From Paralichthys olivaceus (lineage: Eukaryota; Chordata; Actinopteri; Pleuronectiformes; Paralichthyidae), in assembly GCF_024713975.1 (NCBI RefSeq), contig NC_091107.1, positions 18,963,501 to 19,027,500 on the forward strand: a stretch of DNA of 64,000 bases, read 5' to 3'. The translations under genes and the position numbers were made by a program. How positions within the stretch are numbered: position 1 is the first letter of the stretch; every line of letters begins with the position of its first letter. The notes beneath the pieces were generated by a model. That model made no database searches. It was given only the letters and a program-made list of their open reading frames with translations, and was not told the DNA's origin. Shown here one piece after another: positions 1 through 22,994 of this stretch.

Positions 1-622
1 TAAGTGTTTTTCTTTGTCTCCAATTCTCCATCGAGCTTCTTTTTTTTAATCCTTTTTACCCACGATGAGGACAGAGAGCTCATGTTTGACATCACATGAG
101 CAGCTCCTTACACAACAGCATTTTACATCATCCGTGTTTTGTTCTTTTTACCTTTTTTTGTTCATTGGACGACGTCGGCCAGCTCTTAATATATGCACTA
201 CCGTCTTTTTTCTGTAATTGCCAGTGAATTGTGCTATTTTCTTCTCCGTCTCTGTACCGCTGCTGTGCTATGCTGGACTGAGCGCAGTGGGCGCTAGAGC
301 AGGCACAAGCAGGAGGGGGAAAAAAAGCCTCAAGCGCACAGTGAAAAGCGTCTGTGCCGTTACCTCAGCTGAACCTTCAAATGAACTCGTTGCACTGCCC
401 TAGTCATGGAGCCAGGAGACGAATCACTCGAGTAGATTCAAAACAGAGGGGCACTGTTGAGCGGGCTGAAGCCTCCGCTCTGCACCAGCTCTAGTCCAAA
501 TGCTCACCTCTCCTTTTCTCCTGTCATGGTAAGTGGGATTAGCATTCTTTTGTTTAGCTTTTTTCATTTCTTTTGTTTCTGTACATGTGTCCGTCTCAGG
601 CATGTCCGTCACTCTCTCGGCC

Positions 623-695
623 TGTCAGATAGCTTATCAGACTGGTGTTGGCTGTTTAGATTGCAAGGCGACAACAGTCTGTAGGCTGTCTGACA
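623..695 (+). ncRNA. mir21: miR-21 precursor hairpin
   Basis: The 5p arm, starting TAGCTTATCAGACTGGTGTT at 630 and ending about 651-652, has the vertebrate miR-21 seed AGCTTAT. It carries the fish form GGTGTTGGC where mammals have GATGTTGA. The 3p arm at 669-690 (CGACAACAGTCTGTAGGCTG...) matches the conserved star strand. The arms fold back: TGTCAGA at 623-629 pairs with TCTGACA at 689-695, with a short loop around 653-668. The stem probably continues a few bases outward. miR-21 represses targets such as PTEN, PDCD4 and SPRY family members in other vertebrates (family knowledge, not seen here). Its position upstream of rps6kb1 agrees with the VMP1-MIR21-RPS6KB1 order of other vertebrates. Confidence 0.97.
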
Positions 696-1627
696 TTTCG
701 GGCTCTTTCATCTTGACCAGCATCCTGTTTTGTCCTCCTTCTGTTACTGTCATTGTCTCAGTTAGCATCAGTTCCCATTTAGAGGTGTGCACTTGGGATG
801 TCACTTCCCTTTATCCAAACGTCAGAGACACGGGACTATTGTTTATTTCCTCATGCTGAAGCCTGTGAAGGATTTAATGTGGTTTCATGTGGGGAACTGT
901 GTCTTCACATGTTTTGCAAATGCTAATGTCAATTGTGTACTTCTGTATATGAACACGTGTGTGTGTGTGCGTGTAAGTTGGCTCTGTCCTCTTGAATTTC
1001 CTGAGAATCCAGACAGTACACACCTTATTGCAACACATCACATTGTGACACCCAGCCCTAGGTATGGTACACACAGTGCTCACCCAGCTTTCCTCTTCCC
1101 TTTCACACTTCCCTCTTCTCTTCTACTCAGAACTTTCTTCTCTTGCTCAATAGGCACTTTTTTGTAGGAGGCTGCAGTTTATTATAACGACTCTCCTGAG
1201 GGGCTGTTTCTGTTTTTTTTCTCAGGGCCACACATTGGTAATTATACAAAGCTTCAAATCATTGCTTGACCAGTGGATGCTTTTTACTGCAGAGCCTCAG
1301 TTTTATTTTAGATTATCCTTTTTTTCTCCACCAGTGCAAAAGTGTAAAACTTTTTCCTGGTCATAAAAACAAAATCATTGGATAACACTGGAATGGCTCG
1401 CTGGCTTAGTGAGTGTTTTTCTTGGCAGTTTCAGGATGTCCTGTTCCATAAGGGAGCCCCCTTTTGGCATGCCTGTCTGTGTGCGTGCGTGTGTGTGCGT
1501 GCCTACATTAGTCTCAAAAATGTGTTTCTATTTCTATGTGTAAGTGCTTGTATCTCTAGTGTATCAGTCTGTATCTGGGTCATTTGTAAATGTAAATGCA
1601 CTGTATATTTTCTCTGCTTTCACTATA

Positions 1628-1633
1628 AATAAA
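1628..1633 (+). terminator. Candidate poly(A) signal of pri-miR-21
   Basis: AATAAA followed within 30 bases by GT-rich sequence (GTTGGTCAG, GGTGTTCTGT), as expected for a cleavage site. It is the first canonical hexamer downstream of the hairpin. Confidence 0.5.
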
Positions 1634-4113
1634 GTTGGTCAGAAAGAGGATTGGTGTTCTGTCATTATGTGATAAGTCTTGATCACACCGGGGCCAGTGT
1701 TGACCCACAGGCCTCCAAAGAATCTCACATGTCAGCCTGGAGCGAGGGACAAGGAGGATACTGACTCCGTCACAACTCTGATTTCCCCGTCTAGTGTTTC
1801 ACCTCCAAATGGTTATCATGTTACAGATTTGCTCTCTCCATACTGACATCAGCTCCATTTCAGATTCCACATTAAGCTTTTGCTGTAAGTTATGACATAC
1901 AGCTACACTTAGGCTCTTGTAACTAATTAAACCTGTAATTAAATACGTTACTTATATATACACACAAGTATTTGTGTTAGTAAAGCACAAGAATATAAAA
2001 GATAATTTATAAAACAATACCTTACACAATATTTTAATCATCTACATTTGAGTTAGTTGCTACTTAATTATTATGTAACTGCAATTATATTACATCATGT
2101 TTTGTTTTACACACTTTGGCAAATACAATCCTCAGATGAAAGTAAAATGAATGAAACACCTCAGTAATACATGATGATACAAAGAAGGTTTCTATTTTGC
2201 ATGATGCAGGTATTTTTGGCCTCGGATCAGTTCTTTGTGGTCTTAAGTAAAAAAACAAAGGAAAAGTAACCTGACATTGGAGTATGTGTGCGAACGCAGC
2301 ATGATCTTGTGTCCTGAGGTCAGATTATGTGACCTCCGCTGTGAAACTCCTGTCGGGAGAAGTCCTGTTCCCAGAGCAGCCACACCCAGAACACCATGAA
2401 GACGACTATTTCCACCCGCCTCACCGCGCTCTCCACCCCACCCTGCCCCGGGGCTCCGGCTGAAAACCCAACATGCAAATCCTGCCTGTCCAAACAGGCT
2501 GGGGGACGGATATTCAGATAATGACACTGCTTTTATCTTTCCTCTTTTTCTCCCTCTGATCTCTCCATATGCTGTACATGTACTTCAGCCGAATCCGACG
2601 GTGCTGGTTTCATTTCTGGCACGGTGACCCACCCACCCACTCACCCCCCGCACACACCACCTCCCTCACTGTCTCTCACTCCTCCAGTTTTCTTCCCCCT
2701 CCCTGTCAGCAGGCTAACCACCGAGGGATGCTGAAATATCACTGACTTCATCCAACACCCACCCACAAGCCCACTCTGCATTTGGTTATCCACTTAGTTC
2801 CTTTCACACTCTGTCTCATTAAATTATGCTGACCATGTGGATTTTTTTCTCTTTTTTTTCTTAAGTCAAAATCACATTAAGGTCCCTTGTTTTTGCAAGT
2901 GGCAGTCAGAGGGTCCCATCAGACCACACTGGAGGGAGCAGACACACCAAACGGCACTTAGTACAAGAAAATTACAATTGATGGGTATATCACCCAGGAT
3001 TACTCACTGCTTTTTTAGAATGAGGGATGATACAGTGTCAACTTGATGTGAGGGGGAGCTGTGGTTTTAGATTTAGAGAGAAAATGATTATAAACTCGAT
3101 GTATCTTAGTTTGTACAATTAAATACTGAATTTCTGAGCAACAACTATGTGATTTAAATGTCATCAAGTCCTCGTCCTTAAATCTGAGCTAAGAGACAGG
3201 TTGCATCTTCTTGTTCAACTATTGAGCCTTAAAAAGTATTAGTGCAATAACAGGGAAGGGTTGGATCTACTTTCAAAGTAATTTAACTCGTCTGAGAATG
3301 TAATATATTTGTATATTATGAATACACAAACCAAAAAATAGAGAATTATTGTCATATAGTGGTAGTTGTTTTCCCAGATCATGGTCACTGTGTCAGCGGA
3401 TAATGAAGAAAGCTAAGAAAGCAAAAGAAAGTGACTTTTTAAATTTACGATTTAAGATTCAACAACTTTTTTTCTCCTGAATTAAAACAAAATGAATGGT
3501 TTTCAAATGTGAGCATAAAGCTCTGTGCAAATCTACACACAGGTTATATTTGTGTGACACAGTTTATTTGGGACTGACCGGCGCAGCTGTGTGTGGGTAT
3601 CTCTTTCTCCGTCATACACACATGTTTATATGGGCACACAAACACACACACTTCATAACTGTGGTTACTGCAAAGCTCCGGCTCCAAAAGCCTTTGTTTC
3701 CTTTATTGTGGCTTTGGCACATCAACATCAAGCTTATCAGCAGCTTCAGACCCCTCGTAACTCAGTCCATGTGAGAAGGGAGATCATTAGATCACCAGAT
3801 CAATTCACAAAGATTGAGTGCCCTAACTAAACTTATCAACAGGCACTTGGCCGCCCTCTGTTGTTGCATGATTTACAATTATTCAAATATCATTCAAATC
3901 ATTACAATCTGTTGATGCACTGTCTCTCCGATTCAATTTGACACAACAAAACACGTCGTCCTGCGCTGTGTTAAACTAAATTATGTGTGGGTATTTTAAC
4001 AGAGTATAGTTAGGCAGGAGCATCTGCTGCTCCTCCCTGCACCGTGCCAACATGGCAGACTGCCTAATGGCTGCTGCCAGGTGGCAATGACGGGGCACTG
4101 TCTCGGAACACAT

Positions 4114-4134
4114 ACACACACACACACACACACA
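4114..4134. repeat. (CA)n microsatellite
   Basis: An uninterrupted run of about ten CA units. Confidence 0.95.
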
Positions 4135-4994
4135 TCTGTAGCTCTTCCGCCTGCCTCTTTGTCAAGGCGGTAAAGCTCAGATCAATGTTTAGTTGCTTAT
4201 CTGTTGCTGTACTTTCAAAGATTCCAAAGTATTTTCAGTCCAGTTCTGTATGTTTGTCTTAACTTCGTCTTCTTGGTTCTGAAGTACATTCACCAATGGA
4301 GCGTGTGAGTTATGTCATGGTCGTGCTCCTCTCTTTACGTGGCTATGCGTTATAACCAGACGCAGAGGGGTCATTGTGGACTTGCGTATTAGCTCAACAT
4401 GGTTCTTTATTTCTGCTGCCTCTTGTTTCCCAGGAGCTCTGCCAAGGACACTGCATCATCCAGGTGTGTCATAGAAACACAGGAGATGCTGGAGTCAGAT
4501 TAAAAAAGCACAATAAAGCAGCAGCATTCCTCACAGCAGAGTCAGTGTGAAATTGTACCTAATGTACTGAATGCTTCGTCACTCAAACACTGTCAGAAAC
4601 AACACAGCACTTTGATGTGGGAAGACTTCACCGAGTCAGAATCTGACAGAACTGACTCTCCTCCTCTGCAGCAGCAGCAGATTTTAACCCCGGGCACTGA
4701 GGGCAGCTTAAGCTACAGCTTTTACATGTCACTGCAGGTTTCTGTGTCATGACATGATGCCACCTCAGAAATATTACTCAGGAATGTCTCACACTGCCTT
4801 CCAAGCATACCAACGCTGGGAATGCGTGGTCGGCTCTTTCCGCCGACCAAGCAAATTGGGCAATGCCAGAGTGAACCAGAAAAACTGCCAGTAGATAAAT
4901 GTGCAGACAAAGGTTTGAGTTTTCAGGAGGCTTTTATTTAAAAAACGTGAATGTAAATAGTCACTTTGGTTCAATAGAACTGGAAGTGATGCGA

Positions 4995-5075
4995 CAGGAA
5001 GTCAGGAGATCATCAGTCTGTGGGGTTCTTCCTCTGGGGACCATGGATATCTTCACCTCATTTTGTTTCCATCCT
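4995..5075 (+). repeat. Fragment of a dispersed teleost repeat
   Basis: The segment around CCTCTGGGGACCATGGATAT resembles parts of the repeats at 49137-49290 and 57085-57440 (each has a 'cctc-gg-aaccatgg-t-tct' type core). It is short and decayed. Confidence 0.35.
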
Positions 5076-8000
5076 TAACAACTCAGAAAAACCTGAAAAT
5101 CTCAACCTCATGGTGGCACAAGAGGAAATCACAGGATCCCCAAAGTGAAGAGAATTCTATCCAACTGCAAGTCCCAATATTCAATCTTTGAAAATAAACT
5201 TCTAACAAACAGATCCAGATCATTATGAGTTGACATTGTCATGTAAAGCACAATTTCAAAAGTAAATCTAGCAAACGTAGACTCGCAGTCAACATACACC
5301 ACATTTTCTAAATCTTATGAATGGATGATATCACAATTTGATTTGCAAACATTAAAAAAATACTTTGTTTAATTCGATCACACGTCAGAAAAGGTTTTCT
5401 GAGTCAGTCAAAGGCGGCAAAAGAAAAAGGAGCTTCTGTCGAGATTGAACATTTTTGCTTTGATGTTGGACAACATGCAGACAGAAATCTATCTGCGACA
5501 CCACTGCATCCGCTGGTTCTACCGTTACCAACTGAAGCTCTCCGCCTTTGTGCCACTGCAATCAGAGCTAATTTTACTCTTGTCCACATACTCTGCATGA
5601 GGCCTGTTCACCGCATGCAGTGTGGTTGTATGCAGCGTGCCCATCAACGTGCCGCAAACGACCACAAAGAGCAAACAAAACCAGACACGTTCATGCCAGA
5701 GCACACAGCAAACACACTGCGCTCCCAGCTCCTCTGGACTGGCTCTTCAGCTGTGAAGTTCCACCAAAAAGACTTTTACTGCTCTTTTACAGCCTCACCT
5801 GAGCTGCCAAATTGTTTATACGCCTTCTTTTGTTGTTCCATCTGTGATTGCTACCAACTGTTGAGCATCATGTATCAGAATCATCACGTCTCTGCTTTAC
5901 CTCCACATCCTGCAGTCTCCATCCTCTCCACACCGAAAAGGGAAAGAGTCTCAGAGTTAAGGGTTTCTATATTAGTTCCATATGCTAACAGGATTTTATT
6001 AAAATCCCGCAGAAATTCCTGAATTATCAAAGTACATCAGTGCTTAACTTTATCTTCTAATCCAAACAGAACTTAGAGGGAAATTGAACATTTACATTCA
6101 TTCCTCTCCCTGTATGTTCCACCAGATATGTATGGAGACCCATTTCTGCCAAGTAAAGGAAATAAATATCAAAAATATATTTACCATGTCAATATTTTGA
6201 CATTCAATTTTGTTATTTTACCTGCTTTTTGCCCAAATCTTGCAATTTCATCTGCAAGCAACATCCCATTGTTGTGAGATGCTTATTGTATAACTTCTAA
6301 TATGTCGTTTTCATTTAACATCTCAGGTTGCCTCAGTTTTTGTGTGGTGTTTCTTGAGGTGTTTCTTCAGGTTTGAGGTTTTCTTGGTTTTGTAGCTGCA
6401 GAACTCTGCCGGCAAAACTAGATGCACATTTTCCACCTTTTCACAGCATTATAACTGAACTTTGTCGAAATATCAACCCACTTTGTTTCCTTCATGTTCT
6501 TTCCCCTTCACTGGGACATATTTGGGTTCATGGTCGTGTTGCTGGTGAGCACAATCACCAGAAAGGGAAATATGCAGCCGAGGGACATTTTGGTTATTTA
6601 ATTGTTTGGAAAAAATGCTTCAAGGAATTGTGTCTCCTTTTTGGATTCGGAAAAGGTTTTTAGATTCTTTACAACTAGTACTCTAGGACTCTTTTTAGTT
6701 TTTTTGTTTGTTCTTTTCCTCCAAAATATGACATGTTGATATAGTCACATAACTGTTGTTGCCATCCTAATAGCTCATATTAGTCATTTTGAAATGAAGC
6801 TTTTAGTCACTTCTTATCTTTGTTTTCTGGCAAAAAATATAAAAGTTCATTGACAATCAGAGAGCACTGAAAACGTTCTTCCAGAAACCTCCTGTTTTTA
6901 AGTCAAATTCTGTCCTGCCATACTCTGCTGATTTAATATCAAGATATATAAAATGATATATCCTCTGAGCACAACTTGAAGGAAGTATCGTTTCATTTGA
7001 GACATTTCAAACATGGTTTAGCGTTTAATTGCTTCGATACCCATCTGAGCCAAAACCCAGCGGAACTCACCTGACGTATATGTTATGGCTGACCCGCGAG
7101 ACTAGTGGCCCTTTGCACAAAATAAACTTAATATGCCGGGGTTACAGGGATTACTTTACCAGATGCTTAAATATTTGGCTCTGAAAACTCACTGTGCGGC
7201 CCATTCTCTCTTTTGGAGAAGACCCCCCTCCCCCCTCCTCCTGTGTGTTATCATCTTTTCACTGGATGTTGCTGTTGGGACGCAGCTCTGATCAGATAAC
7301 TTTACTCATATTGTGGAAATCTGAGCCAGGCTGCCGTAGCGTTAAAGAGGAACACCTGCCATTTAAACAGTGAGGTAGCATTTACAGGCTGATTGAGCAT
7401 CATGAAAACAGATATGGGCCTGTTTTCTCACGTTGTTGGTATTTATTGTTCACATAAAAACATTCCCATTGCAATAAACAGGCATGTGCGTCCAAAAAAC
7501 AAAAAGACGCTGACAGCTTTCTCCCTCCACTTTAAAGAAATGACCTTCCATATTGACCGGGGCCCAAACGTGGGAACACAGCGTCGTCCGTCGCGACGCA
7601 AAGTGATTTCGAAGGAACACAGTGCCGACCTCAAGTCAGCACCGAGACCCACAACAGAGCTCTGTGACTTTCTACCAGTGTCTCATCTGCTCCTTTGTAA
7701 ACATAAACAAAGCTAAACAAAACAGGGAACACACACAGAAAACATATTTTGCAACCCACTGCAGCTGGTCCTGATCACCGGGCAATCGAAGCAAAACAAA
7801 CTATCGGAGGGAATCGAGGCTGTGCTCAAAGTAAGGCTGCCCTGCAGGGGGCCTTTTCCTGAGCCTCCTGAGAGAGCGGGGGTTTCAGGAGAAGCCGAGA
7901 CAGAGGATTTACCGGGAGTTCCATCTGTGATCGTTGTCACCTGTATATTATGGAGGTCATATATGGTTTCAAAGGGAAGCTCTCTTTGGTTCAAATCAGA

Positions 8001-8240
8001 AAGAAGAAATTCTCATTGGTATGTGGGGCAGCTGGGACATCCTGCTGTTTGCTTTCATGTCTGCTGTAGTGGCGGGGGAGGGCTGTAGATTTAGTTTATT
8101 TCATTTCATATGCATTTCATATGTTCTCCTCCTGTTTATTAATCATACCATACTCTCACATCCTAGAAATAAACCAAGGAGCTGTTTCCTCAGTATCAAA
8201 ATAATCCAATGGATGCCTTGTTTCATGATTCTTGGGTAAT

Positions 8241-8462
8241 CAATCAATTCACTTATATGGCACTTTTCTAGGTTTGATGACCAATCAAAGCTCTTTACAA
8301 CACAGTCTGCCATTCACCCATTCACACACACTTCCATACAGCCATCTATAGCTATCATGGATCACTTACACGCTGCTGGCACAGCAGTCAAGGGCAATGT
8401 GGGGTTCAGTATCTTGCCAAGGACACTTGGCACGAGGAATGGGGGAGACAGGATCGAACGGC
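8241..8462 (+). repeat. Dispersed teleost repeat, copy 1 of 3
   Basis: It has the hallmarks of a common fish interspersed repeat: 'ttgatgacc...caaagctctttaca', then 'ccattcacccattcacaca', then 'cttgccaaggacactt', then 'ggatcgaac'. Two more decayed copies in the same orientation lie at about 36950-37155 and 52795-53015. The final tRNA-like box suggests SINE ancestry, but I cannot name the family from sequence alone. Confidence 0.7.
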
Positions 8463-8630
8463 TCAGCTGGTCGTGTGGACGACCCGCTCAAGCTCCTGAG
8501 CCAAAGCCATACTATCAATCAGTAAGTCAGTCAATCAATCAGTAATCATCAATCAAATTTTATTTGTATAGCTAACGTTTGCCTCCAAGGTTTCATCACT
8601 GGTCACATCCAGATCTGGCACTACTCAGTT

Positions 8631-8656
8631 ATTTATTATTGTTATTATTATTATTA
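8631..8656. repeat. (ATT)n microsatellite
   Basis: Imperfect run of ATT units next to a 'caatcaaattttatttgtatag' segment, a typical tail of a fish retroposon. Confidence 0.7.
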
Positions 8657-10501
8657 CTATAACAATATAATTATATATTTTTAATGTGGAGCTACTTTCA
8701 TTAATAACATCATTACATCTATGAATATGCAACTTACACAAGAGTGATGTGGAAATGTAAGACCTTGAATACACAAAAACAGTTTTCAGTGAAAGAGGAG
8801 CGGCTTGTGTTCTGCAGTTTAACTCTTGGATTATGGAGATGGACAAGAGCCGCATGTGCTCTTAATGTATTGATTAAACAGCCAAAAGAAAATCGATTTC
8901 ATTAATGTATTATTGATTTTTATTTCATATCCATTTTCGTTCTGCTTGTACTAGATGGAAAATGATCAAAGTGTGTTTGATATTTGGTTTAGATTTAGAT
9001 TCTGCTCAAATGTTCCCAGCTGTATAAGTGGATTATTTTATGAAATGCATTTCAGAAGTGTCTCTGTAAATCTCTTTTTTTCTCTATAACCCTTTCACAT
9101 TTTTACATTAAACTTTAACATTAAACTCAGAGATATGTCAAGATTTCTTAAATGACAGAACGAATTGAAACACTCTCTGCTATATGTTTACATATCTTTC
9201 CAATTATACATCCTCCTTTCCTCTCTAAAATTGTTGGTGACAAAGAATATAACAAAAATCTTTGTATTGAAACACTCTCAGAGGCATGACAACATGAACC
9301 AACCCGATCTCAGACATATTTCAAATTTTCAAAGATGAAACTTGACATTTCCCAACATTGGAAAAGAATTCAGAACAGAAGAATCACGAACAACTAGTAA
9401 ATACAGAGAGAGGAAACAGCAACAAGCTCCAGTGCCACAAAGATCAAAATAAAGTGTGGAGACGGCCATTTAAACAAGAAAACTATGAGACCAGGACCTC
9501 CAGAACCTCCCTGTTTATTTACAACAATATCCTGCATGTAAAAATGAAAAATGAAATATTCCCCTTCACCCACTTCATCATCAGATCTGGTGATGTTCCT
9601 TAAACCCAAGAAGTTTCAATTTGCTGGACGCAGATGAAGCCAGAGATTTTATTCTACCTGACAGCGCCTCTTGTCTTATTCTGATAAACGCACCTCCTAT
9701 TACTTTTCATTTGTGTCATGTTTTAATTAAATGCTGTGTATATTTGTGTAGATTGTATGTTTTTTTTTATAACTCGTTTTTCTCTCCAACTGTTAAAAAT
9801 TGTAACATCAGTAGCCTACATACATACATATATTTATTTATTTGTTTGTGTGTTTTTTTTTACATTGGTTTTGGGTTGAGGATTGCTGGGGAAAGATTTT
9901 CTAAATACGCAAGGGCGGTTATTTTCATGCTGTAACTTTACGCTTTGTACACGCGCAACTACCCTGCAAAAATTTAACTAAAAAAAGAAATTGAGTCATC
10001 TGTAATTTCATTTGCCCCTTATTAAGGCATTTGATATATAAAAAAAAATCAACATCTATTTCTTTGTGAAGATTCTCAGTCATCCACGTGCCGACGGTTA
10101 TTCCAAGAAAAAGTTTGAATCAAGAATAACTGGTTGTACATACTTGACGAGTTTCCATTTCTAATTTTCAGTTCCAATAGTCTTCATCATCAGGATTGAA
10201 GAAGAACTGAAGAAGTCATCTACGAGCTGAAAAAGCCTCTTCGATGACAGTTTAATATTTTCACATCTCAGTTAAATCGCCCTCTATTCAACCTTTCTTG
10301 GAGCGATAAAGCTGAAGCTCTGAACCAAAAGAAAGAGCAAAAAGCCATGACTCCATAAACTAAAATACAAATACGGTGAAAAAAATATTTGCCTTTTTTC
10401 TGGATCTTGACCTTAAACCATTGAACACAGTGAAACTATATGTAGATCTTAAGATGAATGAATAATGGGTGTCACACGTGAAAAGGATTTACATTTCCTT
10501 A

Positions 10502-10515
10502 CTGCCACCTACTGG
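10502..10515 (-). promoter_or_regulatory. CTCF-like motif
   Basis: The minus strand reads CCAGTAGGTGGCAG, matching the vertebrate CTCF core CCASYAGRKGGCRS at all 14 positions. It lies about 1.7 kb upstream of the rps6kb1 start codon. Occupancy is unknown. Confidence 0.5.
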
Positions 10516-11559
10516 TAGAAGGTTGTTGTAGACAGATCCTGCAGTGAATCACAGGGTTCCAGCAATCTGATTATGACTGGGTGGAACTCACTGCACCCAC
10601 AGACTTAACCTCTTACAGTGAACAGACACGAAATGGACTTTCTCATAGCTGACGATTTGCATCGTCATAGTAGGTGAAGCACACTTGATCCTGACAACAT
10701 AAATGGTGATGGCTCTGTTGTGTTCAAATGTACCAGTAAACCATGTGACAGGGTCTAGAATCATCAGGAACCCTGACAATACTATGATTGAAATAGATTG
10801 CTGCTGTTGTTCTTGTTTTGGATATCAGTGATCACTGTTTGAGTCCATGTCAGAGATACAACATAATGTGCCAAACATGTAGTCACCAGCTATGTATGTG
10901 TGTTGATCATTAGCATTGGTTACATTATCAATATCAATTAATCTACCTGTTATTTTCTTGATTAATTGTTTTGTCTAGATAAGATATATGATAACATAGA
11001 TATTTATGTATACATGGTCATTTTTGTTTCCCTGTTGATCTCACTACATGACTAGGTCTGTTTGAACAAAAATATACTGCAAAAAAAAGTTAAAGTTAAA
11101 CTTTTCTTATGTAAAATACCCCAAAATAAACTTAGACCACCAAACCCATAACCACACATTATCCCATTAAGGTGATCAGATTATGACTTGGCAGGGTATG
11201 AATAGGACTGTCCACATCGTAGGTGGAGGAAACGAGAGGAAGCAAGTGAGGCACATTCTTACATCCTGCTGCCCATTAGTGAAATAATTAGGACATTGAA
11301 AAAGATACTTGTGATTTCTGGGAGGCCTTGAAGCTCCACTTCACTGAAATGAACGTTTTAGACCAAATAAATCTCAATCCTGTGCTGCTGCCATTGGAAG
11401 TACCTTGTGGCTCATGTGGAGGAGTGTAATGCAGATAAATTCACTCTCTGACGTCGAAGAGTGATGACCAGAGACAGCTACTTATATTTAGTACTTTACT
11501 GTGTATTCTAGTACTTTATGTGTATCATTTACTGAGGGAGTATGGACAGTTTTTAGTAC

Positions 11560-11715
11560 ATTTCATGTATTGTTCGTGTCTGTTTTATTGCTGCTTGGCC
11601 CTATGTGCAATGTCCTTGACATGCTGCTGTTACACAATAATTCCCCAAATGGGATCAATAAAGTGTATATCTATGTATCTATCTATCTCTCTACCTCTCT
11701 CTCTATCTATCTATT
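11560..11715 (+). repeat. LINE-like 3' tail with (TATC)n
   Basis: The sequence 'ataattccccaaatgggatc' followed by AATAAA-type sequence and a TATC/CTAT repeat tail is the usual 3' end of fish non-LTR retrotransposons and of SINEs that borrow their tails. No coding part of the element remains. Confidence 0.6.
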
Positions 11716-11979
11716 TGCTTGGCAATGTAACATCAGCGTAAGAATTGATCTCATAACTCTCATAAAACTACAGCCGTCTGGAACAATCAAAACAAATAGA
11801 AACTAAATATTTTCACTTCAAAATGTGGAAAAATGAACTGAAGTACTTCAGAAAGAAAAATGAAACTTGCTTCAGCAGATTTTCTTTAAACGTGTGTGTG
11901 CAGTGAATTATTCAAACAATTTAAAGCATCAAGGTTTTTTTCATTCTTCTTTAATTGAACATGATAATCATGTGTCAAC

Positions 11980-12178
11980 GTGAAGTGCGTGCAGTAGTAC
12001 CGGTGCCGGCCACTAGAGGCTCTGTCTCGCTGCCGCTCTGCTCCCGTGTTGTTGTGGTTAGCTGGATGCTAGTCCACGCTTGCTTTGCTGTAGCCGGCTG
12101 TAGCGGTGATGTCTCTCCCATGAGGCCGGTGAGCAAACTTGTGTTCTGTGGTTAAACACCGACCGAAGCACCGAGGCC
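11980..12178 (+). promoter_or_regulatory. rps6kb1 promoter / 5' UTR region
   Basis: GC content and CpG frequency rise sharply here and stay high to about 12360, in contrast with AT-rich flanks, as expected for a CpG-type housekeeping promoter. The start codon context at 12179 is good (GAGGCCATGG). There is no in-frame upstream ATG after the TGA at 12107-12109. The transcription start cannot be placed from sequence. Confidence 0.45.
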
Positions 12179-22417
<10,239 letters not shown>

Positions 22418-22994
22418 CGCTTGGCTTGCCTGGGAACATTAGGACTCTTCTAATTCCTCTCCTCCTCCTCTTTTATCATTTTCTTTAAAAGAGACTTGTA
22501 GTATTTTATTAAGAAATATTGACTGACAGTGTCAACGCAGATCACCAGCTCTTCCAGCTGCGCCTTCTCCTTTCTGGCCTCCAAAATCCTCCTGACTCAG
22601 CATGGCCTCCTCAGCCTGCCACTGATGCTCAGCAGTCAACCACAGTATTGTGGATTTTAAGTCTACACATCCCTGTTAAAAGTGCCGACTAAAAACTGCA
22701 GTTTTAACAGGCGTGTTTTTCAGACCTTTTCCATCTTTAATGTGACCTTTACCCTCTGAAATTCAAGAGAAAAACAAACCTTTTAGAAGAATTACCTGGT
22801 TGCCTAAATGTGCGTGACCTCTTATAATTAGGAATATGGCTGTGTTCATGATCAACCAATCACATAAAAACGTGGGTTAAATAGTTATTACACAGCTAAC
22901 TCTGATTAACACTAAATAAGGTTCAGCAGTTCCCACTGAATTTTCCCGATGTCCTATTTGTATTCTATAGTTTAAGTCAGGTTCCACAAAGAGC

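Larger units (their letters stand above)
1..1633 (+). ncRNA. Probable primary miR-21 transcript region downstream of vmp1
   Basis: The stretch contains the miR-21 hairpin and ends in an AATAAA at 1628-1633, the first good poly(A) signal after the hairpin. In other vertebrates pri-miR-21 starts inside or just after the last introns of VMP1 and ends at its own poly(A) site, so this stretch plausibly carries its 3' part. A TATA-like TTAATATATG near 185 and a splice-donor-like ATG|GTAAGT at 526-534 are visible but unproven. I find no VMP1 coding exon; the C-terminus should lie left of the window. The transcript start and any splicing are inference. Confidence 0.5.
1640..11980. other. Intergenic interval between mir21 and rps6kb1
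   Basis: I find no supportable coding exon here on either strand. Open frames are short, lack homology I recognise and often lie in repeats. The interval holds a (CA)n tract (4114-4134), dispersed repeat fragments (about 4995-5075, 8241-8462), an AT-rich (ATT)n stretch near 8631-8656, a LINE-like 3' tail (about 11560-11715) and a CTCF-like motif (10502-10515). In human this interval contains TUBD1 on the opposite strand; it is not recognisable here. Confidence 0.6.

Noticed and set aside
4722..4974. Overlapping minus-strand frames as possible tubd1 exons
   Set aside because: Neither shows tubulin motifs such as GGGTGSG or the expected N-terminus.
12009..12021. CTCF-like motif at the rps6kb1 promoter
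   Set aside because: GGCCACTAGAGGC fits only the first part of the core and lacks the required GGC placement.
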